Assembly (NCBI RefSeq): GCF_003254665.1
Contig: NZ_QHGY01000005.1
Coordinates: 62,001 to 126,000, forward strand
Length of the DNA stretch: 64,000 nucleotides
Reading direction: 5' to 3'
Origin: Billgrantia lactosivorans
Lineage (GTDB): Bacteria; Pseudomonadota; Gammaproteobacteria; Pseudomonadales; Halomonadaceae
Part shown: positions 43,134-52,229 of the stretch, piece by piece
Layout of the letters: each line of letters opens with the position of its first letter
Numbering within the stretch: position 1 is the first letter of the stretch
The notes under the pieces: model-generated
The model's database searches: none
Told to the model about the DNA's origin: nothing
Seen by the model: only the letters and a program-made list of their open reading frames with translations
Position numbers and translations under genes: made by a program

Positions 43134-43220
43134 GCCCGGATGGCGAAATTGGTAGACGCAAGAGACTTAAAATCTCTCGGTGGCAACACCGTGCCGGTTC
43201 GAGCCCGGCTCCGGGCACCA
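43134..43220 (+). tRNA. tRNA-Leu (TAA)
   Basis: 87 bases with a long variable arm (TCTCGGTGGCAACACCGT region) and encoded CCA. Anticodon loop CTTAAAA (anticodon TAA). Class II shape fits leucine. Confidence 0.98.
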
Positions 43221-43308
43221 GGCTCTACGCTGTCCCCCTCGCCTCCCTATCCCGTCGGACACCTTTGCGGCATGCTGGCTGATGCAACAGGCTTCAGCGA
43301 GAGTGCGC

Positions 43309-44913
43309 ATGGCCCCTACTAGTCCGGCTCGTAGCGATCACGATGTTCTGGTCATCGGCGGCGGCGTTGCCGGCCTGACCCTGGCACTGCACGTCGCCGA
43401 GACGCGCCGCGTCACCCTGGTGCGTCCCGCCAGCGACGACCAGGGCGCCAGCCGCTGGGCCCAGGGCGGCATTGCCGCCGTGCTCTCCCCCCAGGACGAC
43501 TTCGACGCCCACGTGGCGGATACGCTGGTGGCCGGCGATGGCCTGTGCGACGAGCGGGCCGTGCGCTTCACCGTCGAGCAGGGGCCTGGCGCCATCGAGT
43601 GGCTGCTCTCACTCGGCGTGCCGTTCACGCGCGACGACAGCCCGAACGCCAGCTACCCCTACCACCTGGCCCGGGAAGGCGGGCACGGTGCGCGCCGCAT
43701 CATCCACGCCGAGGATGCCACCGGCCGCGCCGTACTCGATACCCTGAAGGGCCACGTCGACGCGCATCCTGCAATCGTCATCCGCGACGATCTGGTCGCC
43801 ATCGGCCTGCTGGCCGATGCGCAGCGGCGCTGCCGCGGCGCCCGCTGCCTCGACGCGCAAGGCCAGCCGCAGTGGTTGGTGGCCGGCGATACCGTACTGG
43901 CCACCGGCGGGGCCAGCGGCCTCTACCGACATACCACCAGCCCGCACCCGGCCAGCGGCGAGGGCATGATGATGGCCGCCGAACTGGGCGCCGAGCTGAT
44001 GAACCTGGAGTTCCAGCAGTTTCACCCCACCTGCCTCTACGACCCGGACGGTCCGCCCTTCCTGATCAGCGAGGCGGTACGCGGCGAAGGGGGGCGGCTG
44101 CTGAGCACCGACGGGCGACGCTTCATGCTCGAACGCGACGCGCGCGCCGAACTGGCGCCCCGCGACATCGTCGCCCGGGCCATCGACGCCGAGATGCAGC
44201 GGACCGGATCGCCGCATGTCTGGCTGGACGTGACCCACCTGGGTGAAGCGGCCATTCGTCACCATTTTCCTACCATCCACGCCCACTGCCTCGGCCGCGG
44301 GCTGGACATCACCCGGCAGCCGATTCCGGTGGTACCCGCCGCCCATTACAGCTGCGGCGGCGTTGCCACCGACCTCGACGGCAGCTCCAGCGTGGCGCAC
44401 CTCTACGCCATCGGTGAAGTGGCCTGCACGGGGCTGCACGGCGCCAATCGCATGGCCAGCAACTCGCTGCTCGAGTGCCTGGTCTTCGCGCGCAGCTGCG
44501 CCGCCAGGCTGGCGGCCAGCCGCGCACCGGCCAGCGCGCCGCTGGCGGCCGACGGCTCGGGCGGCCTCGCGGTGGAAGAGGAGCGTATCCGGCAGTGGCG
44601 CACCGCCTTGCGCGACATCATGAGCCGCCACGTGGCGATCGTGCGCCGCGACGCGGGGCTCGATGCCGCGGCAAGCGATCTGGGCGAGCTCAGCCGCAAG
44701 GTGGAGGCCGTGCTCGAGGATGCCGCGCCCAGTGTGGCGCTGGCCAGCCTGTGGCATGCCGTCAGGCTGGCCCGCCTGACCGTCCTTGCAGCCCGCCTGC
44801 GGCGGGAGTCGCGCGGCCTGCACTTCAACCCGGACTGCCCGCATCACGGCGCAAGCGGGCGACCGCCGCAGCCTTCGAGGCTGCACCTGGACGCCCTCTC
44901 GCACCCGGCCTGA
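43309..44913 (+). CDS. nadB: L-aspartate oxidase
   Basis: 534 residues from the ATG at 43309 (GAGAG upstream); the longer frame would overlap tRNA-Leu. FAD dinucleotide fold VLVIGGGVAGLTLAL at the N-terminus, SRWAQGGIAAV, the active-site segment QFHPTCLYD, HYSCGGVATD and GLHGANRMASNSLLE. First step of de novo NAD synthesis, oxidising aspartate to iminoaspartate. nadB next to sdhE-ygfX also occurs in Pseudomonas. Confidence 0.97.
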   Translation: MAPTSPARSDHDVLVIGGGVAGLTLALHVAETRRVTLVRPASDDQGASRWAQGGIAAVLSPQDDFDAHVADTLVAGDGLCDERAVRFTVEQGPGAIEWLLSLGVPFTRDDSPNASYPYHLAREGGHGARRIIHAEDATGRAVLDTLKGHVDAHPAIVIRDDLVAIGLLADAQRRCRGARCLDAQGQPQWLVAGDTVLATGGASGLYRHTTSPHPASGEGMMMAAELGAELMNLEFQQFHPTCLYDPDGPPFLISEAVRGEGGRLLSTDGRRFMLERDARAELAPRDIVARAIDAEMQRTGSPHVWLDVTHLGEAAIRHHFPTIHAHCLGRGLDITRQPIPVVPAAHYSCGGVATDLDGSSSVAHLYAIGEVACTGLHGANRMASNSLLECLVFARSCAARLAASRAPASAPLAADGSGGLAVEEERIRQWRTALRDIMSRHVAIVRRDAGLDAAASDLGELSRKVEAVLEDAAPSVALASLWHAVRLARLTVLAARLRRESRGLHFNPDCPHHGASGRPPQPSRLHLDALSHPA

Positions 44914-44931
44914 CGGGGCTCCAAGCGCCTC

Positions 44932-45324
44932 TCAATGCGCCAGGAGACGACGCAACTCGCGCAGCGCCTCGGGTGAGGCGCTGTCGGGCCACAGCCAGCG
45001 GCGGCGGCGATCGATGTCCAGCGCGATCAGCCAGGGGCCGAGGTAGGGGCAGTACAGGCGGACTGGCGCGGCCTCGCTGCCCGCCGCCCGGCGCCACAGC
45101 CACTGTTTGCCGCCGTCGGGCTGCGGCAGCATCCGCAGCTCACCGCGGGGCTGATCGCGCCACAGCCACCAGCCCAGCGGCAGAAGCCACGCCAGCGCCG
45201 GCAGCGTCAGCCAGCCGGGGGCGTGGACCAGGACGCTGGCGGAAACCGCCAGCGCCAGCAGCCACTGACAGCCCCAGGCCAGCCTAGACGGGACGACGCG
45301 GATCGTTGTCGGCGTTCTCGGCAT
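44932..45324 (-). CDS. ygfX: YgfX-like membrane protein
   Basis: 130 residues. Two membrane helices (about 17-55, QWLLALAVSASVLV and LPALAWLLPLGWWLW) and a soluble C-terminus with Trp/Arg-rich motifs. Small, inner membrane, and overlapping the end of sdhE by 41 bases, as ygfX does in other gammaproteobacteria. In E. coli it has been described as an inhibitor of cell division proteins and partner of YgfY. Sequence similarity is only moderate, so the name rests largely on context. Confidence 0.7.
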   Translation of the reverse strand: MPRTPTTIRVVPSRLAWGCQWLLALAVSASVLVHAPGWLTLPALAWLLPLGWWLWRDQPRGELRMLPQPDGGKQWLWRRAAGSEAAPVRLYCPYLGPWLIALDIDRRRRWLWPDSASPEALRELRRLLAH

Positions 45325-45577
45325 GTTCCTGGATCAGCGCCACGATGCGACGAAACTGCGGAGCGGGCGCCTCGCGCTGCATCAGCCAGGCGAAGAGGTC
45401 CTGGTCCTCGCCCTCGATCAGCGCGCGGTAGGCCGCCTGGTCATCGGCCCCAAGCTCGTCATAGCAGTGCTCGAGAAAGGGGATCAGCAGCAGGTCGAGT
45501 TCCCACATCCCACGGCGGGAGTGCCAGTAGAGCCGCTTGCGCAGGGCAGCGGCATCGGGGGTATTCGCTTCGCTCAA
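45284..45577 (-). CDS. sdhE: succinate dehydrogenase assembly factor SdhE
   Basis: 97 residues from a TTG start at 45577 with GAGG six bases upstream. The flavinylation motif RGxxE is intact (SRRGMWELD), in a compact helical protein (LYWHSRRG, EHCYDELGADDQAAYR). SdhE promotes covalent FAD attachment to SdhA. The frame continues upstream without a better start. Confidence 0.9.
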   Translation of the reverse strand: MSEANTPDAAALRKRLYWHSRRGMWELDLLLIPFLEHCYDELGADDQAAYRALIEGEDQDLFAWLMQREAPAPQFRRIVALIQEHAENADNDPRRPV

Positions 45578-45583
45578 CGTCGG

Positions 45584-45587
45584 CCTC
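45584..45587 (-). promoter_or_regulatory. ribosome binding site deciding the sdhE TTG start
   Basis: GAGG on the minus strand, six bases ahead of the TTG. There is no ATG at a family-appropriate position. Confidence 0.65.
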
Positions 45588-45667
45588 GATGGTAGGAGAA
45601 GTGAGTCGCCCAGTATACCGGAGCCGGGAAAATGGGGCAGTGCTTCGGCTCGCTTTGCCGGTCTCGC

Positions 45668-45696
45668 TTGACCATGGTCGTAGTGCGTTGTTTTAT
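45668..45696 (+). promoter_or_regulatory. candidate sigma-70 promoter of ihfB
   Basis: TTGACC (5 of 6) and TTTTAT (4 of 6) with a 17-base spacer, about 80 bases before the ihfB ATG. ihfB needs its own promoter here because rpsA is not upstream. Confidence 0.5.
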
Positions 45697-45779
45697 CTCG
45701 GTTTGAGCAGTATGCTGACGGGAGAACAAGAATGCCACCCCAGGTCCCACCGGACCAGGAAACGCCTGGAGATGACCCG

Positions 45780-46076
45780 ATGACCAAATCCGAGTTGATC
45801 GAACAGATCGCCATGCGCCAGCCTGAGCTCTCGATCAAGGAAGTCGAATCCGCGGTTCGCCTGATTCTCGATGACATCACCGACACGCTGGCCGAAGGGG
45901 GACGGGTCGAGATCAGAGGATTTGGCAGCTTCTCCCTGCACTACCGGGAGCCACGGGTCGGCCGCAACCCCAAGACCGGGGAACCGGTCGCGCTCGAGGG
46001 CAAGTTCGTGCCACACTTCAAGCCTGGCAAGGAGCTACGCGAGCAGGTCAATGCCAGCCGCGCCCTCGGCTATTAA
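45780..46076 (+). CDS. ihfB: integration host factor subunit beta
   Basis: 98 residues from the ATG at 45780 ([11 protein letters not shown]); GGAG lies nine bases upstream. Bacterial DNA-binding protein signature [19 protein letters not shown] with the intercalating Pro in RNPKTG. Bends DNA with IhfA in recombination, replication and sigma-54 promoters. Followed by lapA. Confidence 0.97.
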   Translation: MTKSELIEQIAMRQPELSIKEVESAVRLILDDITDTLAEGGRVEIRGFGSFSLHYREPRVGRNPKTGEPVALEGKFVPHFKPGKELREQVNASRALGY

Positions 46077-46105
46077 CTCTTTCGTCATTCACAAGGGATA
46101 GACAC

Positions 46106-46411
46106 ATGCGTTGGCTCAAAGGCCTGATCCTGGCCATCATCCTGCTGGCGGTATTGCTTGTCGGCATTCTCTTCGCCGTCAACAACCAGCAGACGGTACC
46201 GCTCAACCTTATCTGGATGGAGCTGCCGGCCGTATCGCTCTCGGTATGGCTGCTGGCCGCCCTGGTCTGCGGCGTGGTGCTGGGGATGCTGGCGATGACA
46301 GGGGTCTGGCTGAGGCTGCGCACCGCGCTCTCCCGCGCCCAACGCCTGAACCGACAGCAGCGCAAGGAACTCGACCGTCTTCGCGTTCAGGAGCTCAAGG
46401 AACTGCCGTAG
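46106..46411 (+). CDS. lapA: lipopolysaccharide assembly protein LapA
   Basis: 101 residues. Two membrane helices (about 6-25 and 43-68) with the LapA motif FAVNNQQTVPLNLIW between them and a basic coiled C-terminus. Works with LapB to control LpxC turnover. Stop abuts the lapB ATG. Confidence 0.94.
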   Translation: MRWLKGLILAIILLAVLLVGILFAVNNQQTVPLNLIWMELPAVSLSVWLLAALVCGVVLGMLAMTGVWLRLRTALSRAQRLNRQQRKELDRLRVQELKELP

Positions 46412-47599
46412 ATGCCCGATGCCCTGCTGCTTGTGGTGCTGGTGGCCGCCGTTGCCATTGGCTGGTGGCTAGGCCGCCGTGAGCGCCGGGGCAACCGCGA
46501 TCCGTTGCCGCCGAACACGCTGTCGCGGGACTACTTCGTCGGCTTGAACTACCTGCTCAACGAGCAGCCCGATCGCGCCATCGAGACCTTCGTCAGCGCG
46601 CTGGAAGTCAACAGCGAGACCATCGACACCCACATCACCCTGGGCAACCTGTTCCGCACCCGCGGCGAAGCCGACCGCGCCGTCAAGATCCACCAGAACC
46701 TGCTGGCACGCCCTACCCTGACGGCGCGGCAGAGCGAGCAGGTGCAGCTGGAGCTCGCCCGCGACTTCCTCCACCTGGGCCTGTTCGACCGCAGCGAACG
46801 CCTGCTCCAGCAGCTGGTGAACGACTCCAGCCATGACGACTTCCGCCATGCCGCCAAACGCCTGCTGGCGGACCTTTACGATCGCGAGGGGGAGTGGCAG
46901 GCCGCCTTCGACGTCGCCTACCCCGCCCTGATTCGCCAGCACGAGGACATTCGCCGGGCAGCGGCCCATTGGCTGTGCGAACTGGCCGATCAGGAGCGTC
47001 GCTCCGCCAGCCCGGGCCTGGCCCGCAAGCACCTGCGCCGGGCGCTCTCGATCGACCCCCGCTGCGTGCGCGCCAACCTGCTGCTGGCGGCACTGGCACA
47101 GGATACCGCGCACTATCGCGAGGCCATCCGCATCCTGATGCGCATACCGGACCAGGACCTCGACATGATGCCGATCGTGCTGGAACCGCTGCACCACGCC
47201 TATCGGATGCTGGACGACGAGGCGGGCCTGGTGGATTGCCTGGAACGGCTGCTCGAACGGGCCCACGTGACCAGCCTGATCATCCTGCTGGCGGAAACCC
47301 AGCGCAAACGCCAGGGGCTGCAGGTGGCCATCGAACTGGTCAGCGAACAGCTCAACCGGGCGCCGAGCCTGGGCGCGCTCGATTACCTGCTGGACCTCTA
47401 CCAGCACCAGCAGCAGGAGCAGGGCGCACCCGACAACCGGCTGCAACTGCTAAAGCAGCATACCCACACCCTGCTGGCGGCGCGGCCGCGGCATCGCTGC
47501 CAGCGCTGCGGCTTCGCCGGGCAACCGCTCCACTGGCAGTGCCCCAGCTGTCGCAGCTGGGGGACCACCCGCCCCATCACCGGGATCGAAGGGGAGTGA
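46412..47599 (+). CDS. lapB: lipopolysaccharide assembly protein LapB
   Basis: 395 residues. N-terminal anchor (LLLVVLVAAVAIGWWLG), TPR array (about 38-350, starting RDYFVGLNYLLNEQPDRAIE), and a C-terminal rubredoxin-like zinc site CQRCG...CPSC. Adaptor for FtsH-mediated LpxC degradation. Starts directly at the lapA stop. pyrF, usually downstream on the same strand, here lies on the opposite strand 11 bases away. Confidence 0.96.
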   Translation: MPDALLLVVLVAAVAIGWWLGRRERRGNRDPLPPNTLSRDYFVGLNYLLNEQPDRAIETFVSALEVNSETIDTHITLGNLFRTRGEADRAVKIHQNLLARPTLTARQSEQVQLELARDFLHLGLFDRSERLLQQLVNDSSHDDFRHAAKRLLADLYDREGEWQAAFDVAYPALIRQHEDIRRAAAHWLCELADQERRSASPGLARKHLRRALSIDPRCVRANLLLAALAQDTAHYREAIRILMRIPDQDLDMMPIVLEPLHHAYRMLDDEAGLVDCLERLLERAHVTSLIILLAETQRKRQGLQVAIELVSEQLNRAPSLGALDYLLDLYQHQQQEQGAPDNRLQLLKQHTHTLLAARPRHRCQRCGFAGQPLHWQCPSCRSWGTTRPITGIEGE

Positions 47600-47609
47600 C
47601 GCCGCGTCT

Positions 47610-48311
47610 TCAGCGCGCGGCCAGTTCCTGCTCGATGGCGCTCAGAGCCGCCATCGGGTCGTCCGCCTGGGTCACCGGCCGGCCGATCACCAGATGGGTA
47701 CTGCCCGCCGCCATCGCTTCGGCCGGCGTCATCACGCGGCGCTGATCGCCGCGCTCGGCGCTACGGGGGCGTATTCCCGGCGTCACCTTGAGAAAGTCGT
47801 CGCCGCACAGCTCGCGTAGCCGAGCCGCCTCCTGCGCCGAGCATACCACCCCGCCCATGCCGCATTGACGCGCCAGCAGGGCCAACCGCTCGACATGCGC
47901 CGCCGGCGCGGCGGCCACCCCCACCTCGACGAGATCGCTCGCCGTCATGCTGGTCAGCACCGTCACGGCGATCAGGTGGGTGTTCAGGCCATGGCGATCC
48001 AGCCGCTCCCGCGCGGCCTCCATCATGCGCCTGCCGCCGCTGGCGTGGACGTTGACCATCCAGACGCCCTGCTCCGCGGCCGCCTGAACGGCCCCGGCCA
48101 CGGTGTTGGGGATGTCGTGGAACTTGAGGTCGAGGAAGATCTGGAAGCCTCGCCCATGCAGCGCATCGATCACCTCGGGACCGCTGCGGGTGAACAGCTC
48201 CTTGCCCACCTTGACGCGACAGCGCGCGGGGTCGAGCCGGTCGGCCAGGCACAGGGCGGCATCGAGAGAGGGATGATCGAGGGCGATGATCAGTGGCGAA
48301 TCGCTGGTCAC
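47610..48311 (-). CDS. pyrF: orotidine 5'-phosphate decarboxylase
   Basis: 233 residues. Catalytic D-x-K-x-x-D loop ([12 protein letters not shown]), N-terminal [17 protein letters not shown], and the phosphate-binding end [10 protein letters not shown]. Last step of UMP synthesis. Convergent with lapB. Confidence 0.97.
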   Translation of the reverse strand: MTSDSPLIIALDHPSLDAALCLADRLDPARCRVKVGKELFTRSGPEVIDALHGRGFQIFLDLKFHDIPNTVAGAVQAAAEQGVWMVNVHASGGRRMMEAARERLDRHGLNTHLIAVTVLTSMTASDLVEVGVAAAPAAHVERLALLARQCGMGGVVCSAQEAARLRELCGDDFLKVTPGIRPRSAERGDQRRVMTPAEAMAAGSTHLVIGRPVTQADDPMAALSAIEQELAAR

Positions 48312-48530
48312 GTGGTGGGCTCCGGCTGCGTGAGGGTCGCTCGATTATACCAGCCACGGCCGGTTCACCGTTCTCTTCAGCCTGAACTATCCTCTTATCT
48401 AATATGAGCCGCCCTGCGTGACCCCGGCGGTACCTGCGCAGGTGGTTCCCGGCTCCTTTTGCTCGAGGATGACGACAACGACAACGGCTGTGCCCTGCAT
48501 GCCCCTGGACCGATGGATCGGGAGGACACC

Positions 48531-49682
48531 ATGACCAGCGAACAACGCATCAGCCCCATCGCCCTGCCCGACAGCCGAGCTCAGCGCGTGCTCAATACCC
48601 TGCTGGAGGGCTCCGGCGTGACGCTCAACGGCGAGGCTCCCTGGGACCCGCAGATCTATCACCCCGACTTCTGCTCGCGAATCCTGCGTCAAGGCTCCCT
48701 GGGATTGGGCGAGTCGTACATGGACGGCTGGTGGGAGTGCGAGCAGCTTGACGAGATGGCCTGCCGCCTGCTCCTGCACGGCCTGGGAGAGCGGGCCCGC
48801 CCCCCCGCGGATCGCATCATGTATCGCCTCCAGGCGGGGCTGCTCAACCTGCAGAGCAAGGCCCGGGCCTATATCGTCGGTGAAGCGCACTACGACCTCG
48901 GCAACGACCTGTTCGAGCGCATGCTCGACCCCACCATGTGCTACTCCTGCGGCTACTGGAGAGAGGCCAGGACGCTTCACGAGGCCCAGCTTGCCAAGCT
49001 CGAACTGGCCTGTCGCAAGCTCGAGCTGCGCCCCGGCATGCAGGTGCTCGACATCGGCTGTGGCTGGGGCAGCTTCGCCGAGTATGCGGCCCGCCATCAC
49101 GGTGTCTCGGTCACCGGGATCACCATCTCCCGCGAGCAGGCAGAGCTGGCCAACGAGCGCTGCGCCGGCCTGCCCGTCGAGATCGAGCTCAAGGACTACC
49201 GCGAGCTGAGCGGCTGCTTCGATCGCATCGTCTCCATCGGCATGTTCGAACACGTGGGCCATCGCAACTACGAGACCTACTTCCAGACCGTCGAGCGCCT
49301 GCTGGCCGAGAACGGACTGTTCCTGCTGCATACCATTGGCTCGAACAGCTCCGAGATCAGCGTGGACCCGTGGATCGATCGTTACATCTTCCCCAATGGC
49401 GTCCTGCCGTCGGCACGCCACATCGCCGCAGCCAGCGAGGGCCTGCTGCTGATGGAGGATTGGCACAACTTCGGCCCCGACTATGACAGGACGCTGATGG
49501 CCTGGCGCGACAACTTCGATGCCCACTGGCACGAGATCGCCGAGCGCTACAGCCAGCGCATCGAGCGCATGTTCCGCTACTACCTGTCGGTGTGTGCCGG
49601 CGCCTTTCGCGCCCGCGACCTCCAGCTCTGGCAGATCGTCTTTTCTCGCGGCAGGGGGGCGCGCTACGACGCGCCGCGATGA
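48531..49682 (+). CDS. cfa: cyclopropane-fatty-acyl-phospholipid synthase
   Basis: 383 residues from the ATG at 48531, which has GGGAGG five bases upstream; an in-frame start six codons earlier is possible. SAM-binding motif VLDIGCGWGSFAEYA, conserved HYDLGNDLFERMLDPTMCYSCGYW, and EHVGHRNYETYF. Adds a methylene bridge to unsaturated membrane fatty acids. Divergent from pyrF. Confidence 0.96.
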   Translation: MTSEQRISPIALPDSRAQRVLNTLLEGSGVTLNGEAPWDPQIYHPDFCSRILRQGSLGLGESYMDGWWECEQLDEMACRLLLHGLGERARPPADRIMYRLQAGLLNLQSKARAYIVGEAHYDLGNDLFERMLDPTMCYSCGYWREARTLHEAQLAKLELACRKLELRPGMQVLDIGCGWGSFAEYAARHHGVSVTGITISREQAELANERCAGLPVEIELKDYRELSGCFDRIVSIGMFEHVGHRNYETYFQTVERLLAENGLFLLHTIGSNSSEISVDPWIDRYIFPNGVLPSARHIAAASEGLLLMEDWHNFGPDYDRTLMAWRDNFDAHWHEIAERYSQRIERMFRYYLSVCAGAFRARDLQLWQIVFSRGRGARYDAPR

Positions 49683-49913
49683 GCGAGCCGCTGCCGGGGC
49701 ATTTTCCTACAAGCGGCATAGTCAATCTCTTACAGCTTGCGTTGGGTGATTTACGCTCTGTTACATCGTATATTAGGCATTCTCTCAGCGGCTCCTTCCG
49801 CAGGCAGATGGCTTCGCGCAGATGCCATTACCCGTCCGTAGCGAGACTCCGAGCCGTGACACAACAACTTCAGGACTCATGCCTGTACGCAGCAGGCCAG
49901 AAGGGAAGCCCGC

Positions 49914-50828
49914 ATGCCCGAAGAGAATGCCATGACGGGAGGGGAGCTGAATGATCCGATCCGCATGCGCGCCTTCACGGAGCGCCTGCCCGGGGTCGTG
50001 TTCCAGTTCCACCGTGACCACCATGGGCACATGCACTTTCCCTATCTGGCGGGAAGCGGCACCAGCCTGCCCGGCATCGACCGTGACGCCTTGCATCAGG
50101 ACGCCCGCCACATGCTCGACCGGCTGGACGAGGAGGACCATCCGCGCGTGATGGCAGCCATCGAGCGCTCGGCTCGCTGGCGCATTCCCATTGCCACCAA
50201 GTTCCGCATTCGCCTCGCGAGGCAGCGCTGCCGCTGGGTCGCGCTTCGGGCCCAGCCGGAGGATTCCGCGACCGGCGTACTCTGGCACGGCCTGATGATC
50301 GACATCACCGAGCAGATGGCCGAGGAGGCCAGGCTGCGCAGGCTCTCGGATACCGATGACCTGACCGGCCTGGCCAACCGACGCCGGCTGATGACCCGGC
50401 TGGACGAGGAGATCGCCAGGAGCAACCGGCATGCCAGCCCGCTCTCCCTGATGCTGATCGACCTGGACCACTTCAAGCGCATCAACGATACCTGGGGCCA
50501 CCTGCAGGGCGACCAGGTGCTCGCTGAATTCGCCAACCTGTGTCAGCAGTTGCTGCGCGAGGAGGATATCGTGGGCAGGCTCGGTGGCGAGGAGTTCGCC
50601 GTGCTCCTGCCCTTGACACCGCTGGTCGCCAGCCAGCCGCTGGCCGAGCGGCTGCGTCACGCCATTGCCGAGCACGATTTCGGTATCGATACCGGCCAGG
50701 TCACCGCCAGCATCGGCCTCGCCGAGTACCGTCTGGGCGAGTCGAGGGATACCCTGATCGACAAGGCCGATCGCAGCCTCTATGCGGCCAAGCACCAGGG
50801 CCGCAACCGCGTCGTCAGCGGCGGATAG
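49914..50828 (+). CDS. soluble diguanylate cyclase (PAS-GGDEF)
   Basis: 304 residues, no membrane helix. N-terminal PAS-like domain (about 15-130, RLPGVVFQFHRDHHG, ending LMIDITEQ) then GGDEF (about 140-300). The signature is GGEEF with an RxxD inhibitory site (REED) five residues before it, so an active, feedback-inhibited cyclase is likely. GGGAA lies seven bases upstream of the ATG. Downstream of cfa. Confidence 0.9.
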   Translation: MPEENAMTGGELNDPIRMRAFTERLPGVVFQFHRDHHGHMHFPYLAGSGTSLPGIDRDALHQDARHMLDRLDEEDHPRVMAAIERSARWRIPIATKFRIRLARQRCRWVALRAQPEDSATGVLWHGLMIDITEQMAEEARLRRLSDTDDLTGLANRRRLMTRLDEEIARSNRHASPLSLMLIDLDHFKRINDTWGHLQGDQVLAEFANLCQQLLREEDIVGRLGGEEFAVLLPLTPLVASQPLAERLRHAIAEHDFGIDTGQVTASIGLAEYRLGESRDTLIDKADRSLYAAKHQGRNRVVSGG

Positions 50829-50958
50829 CCGGCGCCACGCCAAGTGGCAGATTGGTCGAGGCGATGGCATCATGGACGGGATGCGGGCCACGCGGCATCC
50901 CGGCCCGACGTTGCCACGACTCCTAATTTGTCGCCAGACCGACGAGGTAGCGAAATAC

Positions 50959-52146
50959 ATGTTCGAACATATTGAGCGGGTCCCCGGGGACGCCATCCTC
51001 GGCCTGATCGAGGCCTTCAAGAAGGATACCAATCCCGAGAAGGTCGATCTCGGCGTCGGCGTCTACAAGGACGCCCAGGGCAAGACGCCGGTGATGCGTG
51101 CCGTCAAGCAAGCCGAGGCCCTGCTGCTCAAGAACGAAACCACCAAGACCTATATCGGCTCCCACGGTGCGCCCGAATACGGCGAGGTGATCCTGCCGAT
51201 GGTGCTGGGCGAAGGCTCGCCGGTACTCGAGGCCGGCCGCGCCAGTGCGACCCAGTCGCCGGGCGGTACCGGCGCGCTGCGCCTGGCTGCCGACTTCATC
51301 AGCAGCCAACTCCCCGGCAAGGGCATCTGGGTCAGCAACCCCACCTGGCCGAACCATCACGGTATCTTCACCGCCGCCGGCATCGAGCTGCACAAATACC
51401 CCTACGTCGACGCCGAGAACCGCCTCGATTTCGACGGCATGCTGGCCGCGGTCAAGCAGATCCCGGCGGGTGACGTCATCGTGCTGCACGCCTGCTGCCA
51501 CAACCCCACCGGCTTCGACCTCTCCCGCGAGCAGTGGCAGCAGGTACTCGAGGTGGTTCGTGAGCGCGGCCTGCTGCCGCTGATCGACTTTGCCTACCAG
51601 GGCTTCGGCGAGGGCCTCGAGGAGGACGCCTACGGCGTGCGCCTGCTGGCCGAGAACCTCGACGAGGTGATCATCACCAGTTCCTGCTCGAAGAACTTCG
51701 GCATCTACTGCGAGCGCACCGGCTGCCTGATCATGGTGGCGAAGAACCACGAGCAGATGGAAAACATCCGCTCGCAGGTCGCCATCGTCGCCCGCGAGAA
51801 CTACTCCAACCCGCCGGCACATGGCGGTGCCATCGTCAGCGAGATCCTGCACTCCGCCGAGCTGGCCGCGCTGTGGCGTGAAGAGCTCACCGAAATGCGC
51901 GATCGCATCAATACGCTGCGCCGCGATTTCGTCGAAGCCCTGAAGCCCTATGGGCTCGACCAGAAATATGCCTGCGTGGGCGAGCAGCGCGGCATGTTTT
52001 CCTATACCGGCCTGCAGCCGGAACAGGTCGACCGCCTGCGCGATGAGTTCGGCATCTACATGGTGCGTTCAGGTCGTGCCAACGTGGCCGGCTTCTCCCA
52101 CGAGAACCTGCCCTACCTGGCGAAGGCCATCGCCGCGGTCAACTGA
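50959..52146 (+). CDS. aromatic/aspartate aminotransferase
   Basis: 395 residues from MFEHIERVPGDAILGL at 50959. Class I PLP aminotransferase of the AspC/TyrB group: TQSPGGTGALR, HACCHNPTGFD, IDFAYQGFG, PLP Lys in SSCSKNFGIYCERTG, and the substrate Arg in MVRSGRANVAG. Transfers amino groups between aspartate or aromatic amino acids and 2-oxoglutarate. I cannot choose between aspC and tyrB by sequence alone. Confidence 0.93.
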   Translation: MFEHIERVPGDAILGLIEAFKKDTNPEKVDLGVGVYKDAQGKTPVMRAVKQAEALLLKNETTKTYIGSHGAPEYGEVILPMVLGEGSPVLEAGRASATQSPGGTGALRLAADFISSQLPGKGIWVSNPTWPNHHGIFTAAGIELHKYPYVDAENRLDFDGMLAAVKQIPAGDVIVLHACCHNPTGFDLSREQWQQVLEVVRERGLLPLIDFAYQGFGEGLEEDAYGVRLLAENLDEVIITSSCSKNFGIYCERTGCLIMVAKNHEQMENIRSQVAIVARENYSNPPAHGGAIVSEILHSAELAALWREELTEMRDRINTLRRDFVEALKPYGLDQKYACVGEQRGMFSYTGLQPEQVDRLRDEFGIYMVRSGRANVAGFSHENLPYLAKAIAAVN

Positions 52147-52156
52147 GCCTCAGATG

Positions 52157-52202
52157 CCACGCGCGCGATGCCCCGGCCCTGGCCGGGGCATCGCGCGCGT
52201 GG
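52157..52202. terminator. long perfect hairpin between convergent genes
   Basis: A 22-base perfect inverted repeat (arms 52157-52178 and 52181-52202) with a 2-base loop. No U-tract follows on either strand. It lies between the aminotransferase and a Crp/Fnr gene and may stop both transcripts or form a cruciform. Confidence 0.6.
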
Positions 52203-52229
52203 CCTGCCCGTCGAGGCAAGCTCGATATC

